From the NCBI GenBank assembly GCA_030762175.1, contig JAUJEO010000021.1:310001-374000 (forward strand): 64,000 nucleotides of DNA, read 5' to 3'. A program made the translations under genes and the position numbers. The notes under the pieces are model-generated. The model did no database searches. It was not told the DNA's origin and saw only the letters and a list, made by a program, of their open reading frames with translations. The number at the start of each line of letters is the position of its first letter. The first letter of the stretch is position 1. The stretch is from Metallyticus violacea. Lineage: Eukaryota > Arthropoda > Insecta > Mantodea > Metallyticidae. Below are positions 1 to 13,577 of this stretch, in pieces.

Positions 1-1939
1 GAAACTTCCTTAGCATCACTTTTTTTCCATTCTTATTTGAGATAACTTGTTCTCTTTCATTATACTAGTTTGATAGCCTTAGACAAGCATATTGTGCGCA
101 AAGAATCTCGAAAAGAAAAAAAATTTTTTTCGAAGTTTGGAAACTTCGTTAGAATCACTTTTTTTCCGTTCTTATTTAAGATAACTTATTCTCTTTCATT
201 ATACTAGTTTGATAGCCTCAGACAAGCATATTATGCGCAAAGAATCTCGAAAAGAAAAAAATTTTTTTTCGAACTTTGGAAACTTCGTTAGAATCACTTT
301 TTTTCCGTTCTTATTTAAGATTACTGGTTCTCTTTCATTATGCTAGTTTGATGGCCTCATACAAGCATATTATGCGCAAAGAATCTCGAAAAGAAAAAAA
401 ATTTATTTCGAAGTTTGGAAACTTCGTTAGAATCACTTTTTTTCCGTTCTTATTTGTGATAACTGGTTCTCTTTCGTTATACTAGTTTGATAGACTCAGA
501 AAAGCATATTATGCGCAAAGAATCTCTAAAAGAAAAAATTTTTTTTTCGAAGTTTAGAAACTTCGTTAGAATCACTTTTTTTCCGTTCTTATTTGAGATA
601 ACTGGTTCTCTTTCATTATACTAGTTTGATAGCCTCAGAAAAGCATAGGTATGCGCAAAGAATCTCGAAAAGAAAAAAAATTTTTTTCGAAGTTTGGAAA
701 CTTCGTTAGAATCACTTTTTTTCCGTTCTTATTTGAGATAACTGGTTCTCTTTCATTATACTAGTTTGATAGCCTCAGACAAGCATATTATGCGCAAAGA
801 ATCTCGAAAAGAAAAAAATTTTTTTTCGAAGTTTGGAAACTTCCTTAGAATCACTTTTTTTCCATTCTTATTTGAGATAACTTGTTCTCTTTCATTATAC
901 TTGTTTGATAGCCTTAGACAAGCATATTATGCGCAAAGAATCCCGAAAAGAAAAAAATTTTTTTTCGAAGTTTGGAAACTTCGTTAGAATCACTTTTTTT
1001 CCGTTCTTATTTAAGATTACTGGTTCTCTTTCATTATACTAGTTTGATAGCCTCAGACAAGCATATTATGCGCAAAGAATCTCGAAAAGAAAAAAATTTT
1101 TTTTCGAAGTTTGGAAACTTCGTTAGAATCACTTTTTTTCCGTTCTTATTTGAGATAACTTATTCTCTTTCATTATACTAGTTTGATAGCCTCAGACAAG
1201 CATATTATGCGCAAAGAATCTCGAAAAGAAAAAAATTTTTTTTCGAAGTTTGGAAACTTCGTTAGAATCACTTTTTTTCCGTTCTTATTTCAAATTACTG
1301 GTTCTCTTTCATTATACTAGTTTGATAGCCTCAGACAAGCATATTATGCGCAAAGAATCTCGAAAAAAAAAAATTATATTTCGAAGTTTGGAAACTTCGT
1401 TAGAATCACTTTTTTTCCGTTCTTATTTGAGATAACTGGTTCTCTTTCATTATACTAGTTTGATAGCCTCAGAAAAGCATATTATGTGCAAAGAATCTCT
1501 AAAAGAAAAAATTTTTTTTTCGAAGTTTGGAAACTTCGTTAGAATCACTTTTTTTCCGTTCTTATTTGAGATAACTGGTTCTCTTTCATTATACTAGTTT
1601 GATAGCCTCAGAAAAGCATAGGTATGCGCAAAGAATCTCGAAAAGAAAAAATTTTTTTTTCGAAGTTTGGAAACCTCGTTAGAATCACTTTTTTTCCGTT
1701 CTTATTTGAGATAACTGGTTCTCTTTCATTATACTAGTTTGATAGCCTCAGACAAGCATATTATGCGCAAAGAATCTCGAAAAGAAAAAAATTTTTTTTC
1801 GAAGTTTGGAAACTTCGGTAGAATCACTTTTTTTCCGTTCTTATTTGAGATAACTGGTTCTCTTTCATTATACTAGTTTGATAGCCTCAGAAAAGCATGT
1901 TATGCGCAAAGAATCTCTAAAAGAAAAAATTTTTTTTTC
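1..1939. repeat. Domain I satellite, left edge (~14 monomers)
   Basis: This stretch has domain I monomers with CAGACAAGC and TAAGATTAC forms. The adjacent pair CTCTAAAAG monomer plus CATAGGT monomer occurs twice, 973 bp (7 monomers) apart (CATAGG at 644 and 1,617). The first ~970 bp and the next ~970 bp therefore look like a diverged 7-monomer duplication. The array is cut by the window start. Confidence 0.8.
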
Positions 1940-4900
1940 GAAGTTTGGAAACTTCGTTAGAATCACTTTTTTTCCGTTCTTATTTGAGATAACTGGTTCT
2001 TTTTCATTATACTAGTTTGATAGCCTCAGAAAAGCATAGGTATGCGCAAAGAATCTCGAAAAGAAAAAAATTTTTTTTCGAAGTTTGGATACTTCGTTAG
2101 AATCACTTTTTTTCCGTTCTTATTTGAGATAACTGGTTCTCTTTCATTATACTAGTTTGATAGCCTCAGACAAGCATATTATGCGCAAAGAATCTCGAAA
2201 AGAAAAAAATTTTTTTTCGAAGTTTGGAAACTTCTTTAGAATTACTTTTTTTCCGTTCTTATTTAAGATAACTTGTTCTCTTTCATTATACTAGTTTGAT
2301 AGCCTTAGACAAGCATATTATGCGCAAAGAATCTGGAAAAGAAAAAAATTTTTTTTCGAAGTTTGGAAACTTCGTTAGAATCACTTTTTTTCCGTTCTTA
2401 TTTGAGATAACTGGTTCTCTTTCATTATACTAGTTTGATAGCCTCAGACAAGCATATTATGCGCAAAGAATCTCGAAAAGAAAAAAATTTTTTTTCGAAG
2501 TTTGGAAACTTCCTTAGAATTTCTTATTTGAGATAACTTGTTCTCTTTCATTATACTTGTTTGATAGCCTTAGACAAGCATATTATGCGCAAAGAATCTC
2601 GAAAAGAAAAAAATTTTTTTTCGAAGTTTGGAAACTTCGTTAGAATCACTTTTTTTCCGTTCTTATTTAAGATAACTGGTTCTCTTTCATTATACTAATT
2701 TGATAGTCTCAGACAAGCATATTATGCGCAAAGAATCTCGAAAAGAAAAAAAAATTTTTTCGAAGTTTGGAAACTTCTTTAGAATCACTTTTTTTCCGTT
2801 CTTATTTGAGATAACTTGTTCTCTTTCATTATACTAGTTTGATAGCCTGAGACAAGCATATTATGCGCTAAAGAATCTCGAAAAGAAAAAAATTTTTTTT
2901 CGAAGTTTGGAAACTTCGTTAGAATCACTTTTTTTCCGTTCTTATTTGAGATAACTGGTTCTCTTTCATTATACTAGTTTGATAGCCTCAGAAAAGCATA
3001 TTATGCGCAAAGAATCTCGAAAAGAAAAACATTTTTTTTCGAAGATTCTAAACCTCGTTAGAATCACTTTTTTTTCCGTTCTTATTTGAAATAACTGGTT
3101 CTCTTTCATTATACTAGTTTGATAGCCTCAGACAAGCATATTATGCGCAAAGAATCTCGTAAAGAAAAAAATTTTTTTTCGAAGTTTGGAAACTTCGTTA
3201 GAATCACTTTTTTTCCGTTCTTATTTGAGATAACTGGTTCTCTTTCATTATACTAGTTTGATAGCCTCAGACAAGCATATTATGCGCAAAGAATCTTGAA
3301 AAGAAAAAAATTTTTTTTCGAAGTTTGGAAACTTCCTTAGAATCACTTTTTTTCCATTCTTATTTGAGATAACTTGTTCTCTTTCATTATACTTGTTTGA
3401 TAGCCTTAGACAAGCCTATTTGCGCAAAGAATCTCGAAAAGAAAAAAAATTTTTTTCGAAGTTTGGAAACTTCGTTAGAATCACTTTTTTTCCGTTCTTA
3501 TTTAAGATTACTGGTTCTCTTTCATTATACTAGTTTGATAGCCTCAGACAAGCATATTATGCGCAAAGAATCTCGAAAAGAAAAAAATTTTTTTTCGAAG
3601 TTTGGAAACTTCGTTAGAATCACTTTTTTTCCGTTCTTATTTGAGATAACTTGTTCTCTTTCATTATACTAGTTTGATAGCCTTAGACAAGCATATTATG
3701 CGCAAAGAATCTCGAAAAGAAAAAAAATTTTTTTCGAAGTTTGGAAACTTCGTTTGAATCACTTTTTTTCCGTTCTTATTTAAGATAACTGGTTCTCTTT
3801 CATTATACTAGTTTGATAGCCTCAGACAAGCATATTATGCGCAAAGAATCTCGAAAAGAAAAAAATTTTATTTCGAAGTTTGGAAACTTCGTTAGAATCA
3901 CTTTTTTTCCGTTCTTATTTGAGATAACTGGTTCTCTTTCATTATACTAGTTTGATAGCCTCAGAAAAGCATATTATGCGCAAAGAATCTCTAAAAGAAA
4001 AATTTTTTTTTTCGAAGTTTGGAAACTTCGTTAGAATCACTGTTTTTCCGTTCTTATTTGAGATAACTGGTTCTCTTTCATTATACTAGTTTGATAGCCT
4101 CAGAAAAGCATAGGTATGCGCAAAGAATCTCGAAAAGAAAAAAATTTTTTTTCGAAGTTTGGAAACTTCGTTAGAATCACTTTTTTTCCGTTCTTATTTG
4201 AGATAACTGGTTCTCTTTCATTATACTAGTTTGATAGCCTCAGACAAGCATATTATGAGCAAAGAATCTCGAAAAGAAAAAAATTTTTTTTCGAAGTTTG
4301 GTTTAGAATCACTTTTTTCCATTCTTATTTGAGATAACTTGTTCTCTTTCATTATACTTGTTTGATAGCCTTAGATAAGCATATTATGCGCAAAGAATCT
4401 CGAAAAGAAAAAAATTTTTTTTCGAATTTTGGAAACTTCGTTAGAATCACTTTTTTTCCGTTCTTATTTAAGATTACTGGTTCTCTTTCATTATACTAGT
4501 TTGATAGCCTCAGACAAGCATATTATGCGCAAAGAATCTCGAAAAGAAAAAATTTTTTTTTCGAAGTTTGGAAACTTCGTTAGAATCACTTTTTTTCCGT
4601 TCTTATTTGAGATAACTTATTCTCTTTCATTGTACTAGTTTGATAGCCTTAGACAAGCATATTATGCGCAAAGAATCTCGAAAAGAAAAAAATTTTTTTT
4701 CGAAGTTTGGAAACTTCGTTAGAATCACTTTTTTTCGTTCTTATTTGAGATAACTGGTTCTCTTTCATTATACTAGTTTGATAGCCTCAGAAAAGCATAT
4801 TATGCGCAAAGAATCTCGAAAAGAAAAAAATTTTTTTTCGAAGATTGTAAACCTCGTTAGAATTACTTTTTTTCCGTTCTTATTTGAGATAACTGGTTCT

Positions 4901-7897
4901 CTTTCATTTTACTATTTTGATAGCCTCAGACAAGCATATTATGCGCAAAGAATCTCGAAAAGAAAAAAATTTTTTTTCGAAGTTTGGAAACTTCGTTAGA
5001 ATCACTTTTTTTCCGTTCTTATTTGAGATAACTGGTTCTCTTTCATGATACTAGTTTGATATCCTCAGACAAGCATATTATGCGCAAAGAATCTCGAAAA
5101 GAAAAAAATTTTTTTTCTAAGTTTGGAAACTTCCTTAGAATCACTTTTTTTCCATTCTTATTTGAGATAACTTGTTCTCTTTCATTATACTTGTTTGATA
5201 GCCTTAGACAAGCATATTATGCGCAAAGAATCTCGAAAAGAAAAAAAATTTTTTTCGAAGTTTGGAAACTTCGTTAGAATCACTTTTTTTCCGTTCTTTT
5301 TTCAGATTACTGGTTCTCTTTCATTATACTAGTTTGATAGCCTCAGACAAGCATATTATGCGCAAAGAATTTCGAAAAGAAAAAAATTTTTTTTCGAAGT
5401 TTGGAAACTTCGTTAGAATCACTTTTTTTCCGTTCTTATTTCAGATAATTTGTTCTCTTTCATTATACTAGTTTGATAGCCTTAGACAAGCATATTATGC
5501 GCAAAGAATCTCGAAAAGAAAAAAATTTTTTTTCGAAGTTTGGAAACTTCGTTAGAATCACTTTTTTTTCCGTTCTTATTTGAGATAACTGGTTCTCTTT
5601 CATTATACTAGTTTGATAGCCTCAGAAAAGCATATTATGCGCAAAGAATCTCTAAAAGAAAACATTTTTTTTTCGAAGTTTGGAAACTTCGTTAGAATCA
5701 CTTTTTTTCCGTTCTTATTTGAGATAACTGGTTCTCTTTCATTATACTAGTTTGATAGCTTCAGAAAAGCATAGGTATGCGCAAAGAATCTCGAAAAGAA
5801 AAAAATTTTTTTTCGAAGTTTGGAAACTTCGTTAGAATCACTTTTTTTCCGTTCTTATTTGAGATAACTGGTTCTCTTTCATTATACTAGTATGATAGCC
5901 TCAGACAAGCATATTATGCGCAAAGAATCTCGAAAAGAAACAAATTTTTTTTCGAAGTTTGGAAACTTCCTTAGAATCACTTTTTTTCCATTCTTATTTG
6001 AGATAACTTGTTCTCTTTCATTATACTTTTTGATAGCCTGAGACAAGCATATTATGCGCAAAGAATCTCGAAAAGAAAAAAATTTTTTTTCGAAGTTTGG
6101 AAACTTCGTTAGAATCACTTTTTTTCCGTTCTTATTTAAGATAACTGGTTCTCTTTCATTATAATAGTTTGATAGCCTCAGAAAAGCATATTATGCGCAA
6201 AGAATCTCGAAAAGAAAAAAATTTTTTTTCGAAGATTGGAAACCTCGTTAGAATCACTTTTTTTCCGTTCTTATTTGAGATAACTGGTTCTCTTTAATTA
6301 TACTAGTTTGATAGCCTCAGACAAGAATATTATGCGCAAAGAATCTCGAAAAGAAAAAAATTTTTTTTCGAAGTTTGGAAACTTCCTTAGAATCACTTTT
6401 TTTCCATTCTTATTTGAGATAACTTGTTCTCTTTCATTATACTAGTTTGATAGCCTTAGACAAGCATATTATGCGCAAAGAATCTCGAAACGAAAAAAAT
6501 TTTTTTTCGAAGTTTGGAAACTTCGTTAGAATCACTTTTTTTCCGTTCTTATTTGAGATAACTGGTTCTCTTTCATTATACTATTTTGATAGCCTTAGAC
6601 AAGCATATTATGCGCAAAGAATCTCGAAAAGAAAAAAATTTTTTTTCGAAGTTTGGAAACTTCGTTAGAATCACTTTTTTTCCGTTCTTATTTGAGATAA
6701 CTGGTTCTCTTTCATTATACTAGTTTGATAGACTCAGACAAGCATATTATGCGCAAAGAATCTCGAAAAGAAAAAAATTTTTTTTCGAAGTTTGGAAACT
6801 TCCTTAGAATCACTTTTTTTCCATTCTTATTTGAGATAACTTGTTCTCTTTCATAATACTTGTTTGATAGCCTTAGACAAGCATATTATGCGCAAAGAAT
6901 CTCGAAAAGAAAAAAAATTTTTTTTGAAGTTTGGAAACTTCGTTAGAATCACTTTTTTTCCGTTCTTATTTAAGATTACTGGTTCTCTTTCAAATAACTA
7001 GTTTGATAGCCTCTGACAAGCATATTATGCGCAAAGAATCTCGAAAAGAAAAAAAATTTATTGAAGTTTGGAAACTTCGTTAGAATCACTTTTTTTCCGT
7101 TCTTATTTGAGATAACTTGTTCTCTTTCATTATACTAGTATGATAGCCTTAGACAAGCATATTATGCGCAAAGAATCTCGAAGAGAAAAAAATTTTTTTT
7201 CGAAGTTTGGAAACTTCGTTAGAATCACCTTTTTTCCGTTCTTATTTAAGATTACTCGTTCTCTTTCATTATACTAGTTTGATAGCCTCAGACAAGCATA
7301 TTATGCGCAAAGAGTCTCGAAAAGAAAAAAATTTTATTTCGAAGTTTGGAAACTTCGTTAGAATCACTTTTTTTCAGTTCTTATTTGAGATAACTGGTTC
7401 TCTTTCATTATACTAGTTTGATAGCCTCAGAAAAGCATATTATGCGCAAAGAATCTCTAAAAGAAAAAAATTTTTTTTCGAAGTTTGGAAACTTCGTTAG
7501 AATCACTGTTTTTCCGTTCTTATTTGAGATAACTGGTTCTCTTTCATTATACTAGTTTGATAGTCTCAGAAAAGCATAGGTATGCGCAAAGAATCTCGAA
7601 AAGAAAAAAATTTTTTTTCGAAGTTTGGAAACTTCGTTAGAATCACTTTTTTTCCGTTCTTATTTGAGATAACTGGTTCTCTTTCATTATACTAGTTTGA
7701 TAGCCTCAGACAAGCATATTATGCGCAAAGAATCTCGAAAAGAAAAAAATTTTTTTTCGAAGATTGGAAACTTCCTTAGAATCACTTTTTTTCCATTCTT
7801 ATTTGAGATAACTTGTTCTCTTTCATTATACTTGTTTGATAGCCTTAGACAAGCATATTATGCGCAAAGAATCTCGAAAAGAAAAAAATTTTTTTTC
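1940..7897. repeat. 5.7-kb segmental duplication A, copy 1 (~43 monomers)
   Basis: This block is nearly identical to the next block at an offset of 5,680 bp. Shared rare markers include the 13-bp deletion at 2,519/8,199, the GTTTGGTTTAGAATC deletion at ~4,300/9,980, ATACTTTTTG at ~6,024/11,704 and CAAATAACTAG at 6,991/12,671. It carries two monomers (about 2,221-2,498) missing from copy 2, so markers left of that point are offset 5,958 bp. Differences are scattered single bases, such as c at 5,941 versus g at 11,621. Confidence 0.9.
2505..2535. repeat. Monomer with 13-bp internal deletion (also at 8,185-8,215)
   Basis: TTAGAATTTCTTATTTG replaces the usual TTAGAATCAC, T-run, CCATTCTTATTTG, so CACTTTTTTTCCA or an equivalent 13 bases is missing. 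The identical lesion 5,680 bp away proves common descent of the two blocks. Confidence 0.9.
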
Positions 7898-10800
7898 GAA
7901 GTTTGGAAACTTCGTTAGAATCACTTTTTTTCCGTTCTTATTTGAGATAACTGGTTCTTTTTCATTATACTAGTTTGATAGCCTCAGAAAAGCATTGGTA
8001 TGCGCAAAGAATCTCGAAAAGAAAAAAATTTTTTTTCGAAGTTTGGATACTTCGTTAGAATCACTTTTTTTCCGTTCTTATTTGAGATAACTGGTTCTCT
8101 TTCATTATACTAGTTTGATAGCCTCAGACAAGCATATTATGCGCAAAGAATCTCGAAAAGAAAAAAAATTTTTTTCGAAGTTTGGAAACTTCCTTAGAAT
8201 TTCTTATTTGAGATAACTTGTTCTCTTTCATTATACTTGTTTGATAGCCTTAGACAAGCATATTATGCGCAAAGAATCTCGAAAAGAAAAAATTTTTTTT
8301 CGAAGTTTGGAAACTTCGTTAGAATCACTTTTTTTCCGTTCTTATTTAAGATAACTGGTTCTCTTTCATTATACTAATTTGATAGTCTCAGACAAGCATA
8401 TTATGCGCAAAGAATCTCGAAAAGAAAAAAAAAATTTTTCGAAGTTTGGAAACTTCTTTAGAATCACTTTTTTTCCGTTTTTATTTGAGATAACTTGTTC
8501 TCTTTCATTATACTAGTTTGATAGCCTGAGACAAGCATATTATGCGCTAAAGAATCTCGAAAAGAAAAAAATTTTTTTTCGAAGTTTGGAAACTTCGTTA
8601 GAATCACTTTTTTTCCGTTCTTATTTGAGATAACTGGTTCTCTTTCATTATACTAGTTTGATAGCCTCAGAAAAGCATATTATGCGCAAAGAATCTCGAA
8701 AAGAAAAAAATTTTTTTTCGAAGATTCTAAACCTCGTTAGAATCACTTTTTTTTCCGTTCTTATTTGAAATAACTGGTTCTCTTTCATTATACTAGTTTG
8801 ATAGCCTCAGACAAGCATATTATGCGCAAAGAATCTCGTAAAGAAAAAAATTTTTTTTCGAAGTTTGGAAACTTCGTTAGAATCACTTTTTTTCCGTTCT
8901 TATTTGAGATAACTGGTTCTCTTTCATTATACTAGTTTGATAGCCTCAGACAAGCATATTATGCGCAAAGAATCTTGAAAAGAAAAAAATTTTTTTTCGA
9001 AGTTTGGAAACTTCCTTAGAATCACTTTTTTTCCATTCTTATTTGAGATAACTTGTTCTCTTTCATTATACTTGTTTGATAGCCTTAGACAAGCCTATTT
9101 GCGCAAAGAATCTCGAAAAGAAAAAAAATTTTTTTCGAAGTTTGGAAACTTCGTTAGAATCACTTTTTTTCCGTTCTTATTTAAGATTACTGGTTCTCTT
9201 TCATTATACTAGTTTGATAGCCTCAGACAAGCATATTATGCGCAAAGAATCTCGAAAAGAAAAAAATTTTTTTTCGAAGTTTGGAAACTTCGTTAGAATC
9301 ACTTTTTTTCCGTTCTTATTTGAGATAACTTGTTCTCTTTCATTATACTAGTTTGATAGCCTTAGACAAGCATATTATGCGCAAAGAATCTCGAAAAGAA
9401 AAAAAATTTTTTTCGAAGTTTGGAAACTTCGTTTGAATCACTTTTTTTCCGTTCTTATTTAAGATAACTGGTTCTCTTTCATTATACTAGTTTGATAGCC
9501 TCAGACAAGCATATTATGCGCAAAGAATCTCGAAAAGAAAAAAATTTTATTTCGAAGTTTGGAAACTTCGTTAGAATCACTTTTTTTCCGTTCTTATTTG
9601 AGATAACTGGTTCTCTTTCATTATACTAGTTTGATAGCCTCAGAAAAGCATATTATGCGCAAAGAATCTCTAAAAGAAAAAATTTTTTTTTCGAAGTTTG
9701 GAAACTTCGTTAGAATCACTGTTTTTCCGTTCTTATTTGAGATAACTGGTTCTCTTTCATTATACTAGTTTGATAGCCTCAGAAAAGCATAGGTATGCGC
9801 AAAGAATCTCGAAAAGAAAAAAATTTTTTTTCGAAGTTTGGAAACTTCGTTAGAATCACTTTTTTTCCGTTCTTATTCGAGATAACTGGTTCTCTTTCAT
9901 TATACTAGTTTGATAGCCTCAGACAAGCATATTATGAGCAAAGAATCTCGAAAAGAAAAAAATTTTTTTTCGAAGTTTGGTTTAGAATCACTTTTTTTCC
10001 ATTCTTATTTGAGATAACTTGTTCTCTTTCATTATACTTGTTTGATAGCCTTAGATAAGCATATTATGCGCAAAGAATCTCGAAAAGAAAAAAATTTTTT
10101 TTCGAAGTTTGGAAACTTCGTTATAATCACTTTTTTTCCGTTCTTATTTAAGATTACTGGTTCTCTTTCATTATACTAGTTTGATAGCCTCAGACAAGCA
10201 TATTATGCGCAAAGAATCTCGAAAAGAAAAAATTTTTTTTTCGAAGTTTGGAAACTTCGTTAGAATCACTTTTTTTCCGTTCTTATTTGAGATAACTTAT
10301 TCTCTTTCATTGTACTATTTTGATAGCCTTAGACAAGCATATTATGCGCAAAGAATCTCGAAAAGAAAAAAATTTTTTTTCGAAGTTTGGAAACTTCGTT
10401 AGAATCACTTTTTTTCGTTCTTATTTGAGATAACTGGTTCTCTTTCATTATACTAGTTTGATAGCCTCAGAAAAGCATATTATGCGCAAAGAATCTCGAA
10501 AAGAAAAAAATTTTTTTTCGAAGATTGTAAACCTCGTTAGAATTACTTTTTTTCCGTTCTTATTTGAGATAACTGGTTCTCTTTCATTTTACTAGTTTGA
10601 TAGCCTCAGACAAGCATATTATGCGCAAAGAATCTCGAAAAGAAAAAAATTTTTTTTCGAAGTTTGGAAACTTCGTTAGAATCACTTTTTTTCCGTTCTT
10701 ATTTGAGATAACTGGTTCTCTTTCATGATACTAGTTTGATATCCTCAGACAAGCATATTATGCGCAAAGAATCTCGAAAAGAAAAAAATTTTTTTTCTAA

Positions 10801-13577
10801 GTTTGGAAACTTCCTTAGAATCACTTTTTTTCCATTCTTATTTGAGATAACTTGTTCTCTTTCATTATACTTGTTTGATAGCCTTAGACAAGCATATTAT
10901 GCGCAAAGAATCTCGAAAAGAAAAAAAATTTTTTTCGAAGTTTGGAAACTTCGTTAGAATCACTTTTTTTCCGTTCTTTTTTCAGATTACTGGTTCTCTT
11001 TCATTATACTAGTTTGATAGCCTCAGACAAGCATATTATGCGCAAAGAATTTCGAAAAGAAAAAAAATTTTTTTCGAAGTTTGGAAACTTCGTTAGAATC
11101 ACTTTTTTTCCGTTCTTATTTCAGATAATTTGTTCTCTTTCATTATACTAGTTTGATAGCCTTAGACAAGCATATTATGCGCAAAGAATCTCGAAAAGAA
11201 AAAAATTTTTTTTCGAAGTTTGGAAACTTCGTTAGAATCACTTTTTTTTCCGTTCTTATTTGAGATAACTGGTTCTCTTTCATTATACTAGTTTGATAGC
11301 CTCAGAAAAGCATATTATGCGCAAAGAATCTCTAAAAGAAAACATTTTTTTTTCGAAGTTTGGAAACTTCGTTAGAATCACTTTTTTTCCGTTCTTATTT
11401 GAGATAACTGGTTCTCTTTCATTATACTAGTTTGATAGCTTCAGAAAAGCATAGGTATGCGCAAAGAATCTCGAAAAGAAAAAAATTTTTTTTCGAAGTT
11501 TGGAAACTTCGTTAGAATCACTTTTTTTCCGTTCTTATTTGAGATAACTGGTTCTCTTTCATTATACTAGTATGATAGCCTCAGACAAGCATATTATGCG
11601 CAAAGAATCTCGAAAAGAAAGAAATTTTTTTTCGAAGTTTGGAAACTTCCTTAGAATCACTTTTTTTCCATTCTTATTTGAGATAACTTGTTCTCTTTCA
11701 TTATACTTTTTGATAGCCTGAGACAAGCATATTATGCGCAAAGAATCTCGAAAAGAAAAAAATTTTTTTTCGAAGTTTGGAAACTTCGTTAGAATCACTT
11801 TTTTTCCGTTCTTATTTAAGATAACTGGTTCTCTTTCATTATAATAGTTTGATAGCCTCAGAAAAGCATATTATGCGCAAAGAATCTCGAAAAGAAAAAA
11901 TTTTTTTTTCGAAGATTGGAAACCTCGTTAGAATCACTTTTTTTCCGTTCTTATTTGAGATAACTGGTTCTCTTTAATTATACTAGTTTGATAGCCTCAG
12001 ACAAGAATATTATGCGCAAAGAATCTCGAAAAGAAAAAAATTTTTTTTCGAAGTTTGGAAACTTCCTTAGAATCACTTTTTTTCCATTCTTATTTGAGAT
12101 AACTTGTTCTCTTTCATTATACTAGTTTGATAGCCTTAGACAAGCATATTATGCGCAAAGAATCTCGAAACGAAAAAAATTTTTTTTCGAAGTTTGGAAA
12201 CTTCGTTAGAATCACTTTTTTTCCGTTCTTATTTGAGATAACTGGTTCTCTTTCATTATACTATTTTGATAGCCTTAGACAAGCATATTATGCGCAAAGA
12301 ATCTCGAAAAGAAAAAAATTTTTTTTCGAAGTTTGGAAACTTCGTTAGAATCACTTTTTTTCCGTTCTTATTTGAGATAACTGGTTCTCTTTCATTATAC
12401 TAGTTTGATAGACTCAGACAAGCATATTATGCGCAAAGAATCTCGAAAAGAAAAAAATTTTTTTTCGAAGTTTGGAAACTTCCTTAGAATCACTTTTTTT
12501 CCATTCTTATTTGAGATAACTTGTTCTCTTTCATAATACTTGTTTGATAGCCTTAGACAAGCATATTATGCGCAAAGAATCTCGAAAAGAAAAAAAATTT
12601 TTTTCGAAGTTTGGAAACTTCGTTAGAATCACTTTTTTTCCGTTCTTATTTAAGATTACTGGTTCTCTTTCAAATAACTAGTTTGATAGCCTCTGACAAG
12701 CATATTATGCGCAAAGAATCTCGAAAAGAAAAAAATTTTATTGAAGTTTGGAAACTTCGTTAGAATCACTTTTTTTCCGTTCTTATTTGAGATAACTTGT
12801 TCTCTTTCATTATACTAGTATGATAGCCTTAGACAAGCATATTATGCGCAAAGAATCTCGAAGAGAAAAAAATTTTTTTTCGAAGTTTGGAAACTTCGTT
12901 AGAATCACTTTTTTTCCGTTCTTATTTAAGATTACTGGTTCTCTTTCATTATACTAGTTTGATAGCCTCAGACAAGCATATTATGCGCAAAGAGTCTCGA
13001 AAAGAAAAAAATTTTATTTCGAAGTTTGGAAACTTCGTTAGAATCACTTTTTTTCAGTTCTTATTTGAGATAACTGGTTCTCTTTCATTATACTAGTTTG
13101 ATAGCCTCAGAAAAGCATATTATGCGCAAAGAATCTCTAAAAGAAAAAATTTTTTTTTCGAAGTTTGGAAACTTCGTTAGAATCACTGTTTTTCCGTTCT
13201 TATTTGAGATAACTGGTTCTCTTTCATTATACTAGTTTGATAGTCTCAGAAAAGCATAGGTATGCGCAAAGAATCTCGAAAAGAAAAAAATTTTTTTTCG
13301 AAGTTTGGAAACTTCGTTAGAATCACTTTTTTTCCGTTCTTATTTGAGATAACTGGTTCTCTTTCATTATACTAGTTTGATAGCCTCAGACAAGCATATT
13401 ATGCGCAAAGAATCTCGAAAAGAAAAAAATTTTTTTTCGAAGATTGGAAACTTCCTTAGAATCACTTTTTTTCCATTCTTATTTGAGATAACTTGTTCTC
13501 TTTCATTATACTTGTTTGATAGCCTTAGACAAGCATATTATGCGCAAAGAATCTCGAAAAGAAAACAATTTTTTTTC
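7898..13577. repeat. 5.7-kb segmental duplication A, copy 2 (~41 monomers)
   Basis: This is the direct tandem copy of the preceding block. Similarity ends on the right near 13,620, where TAAGATTAC replaces the expected GAGATAAC. On the left it starts within a monomer near 7,880-7,950. It lacks two monomers relative to copy 1. The high similarity implies a recent duplication or conversion. Confidence 0.9.
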
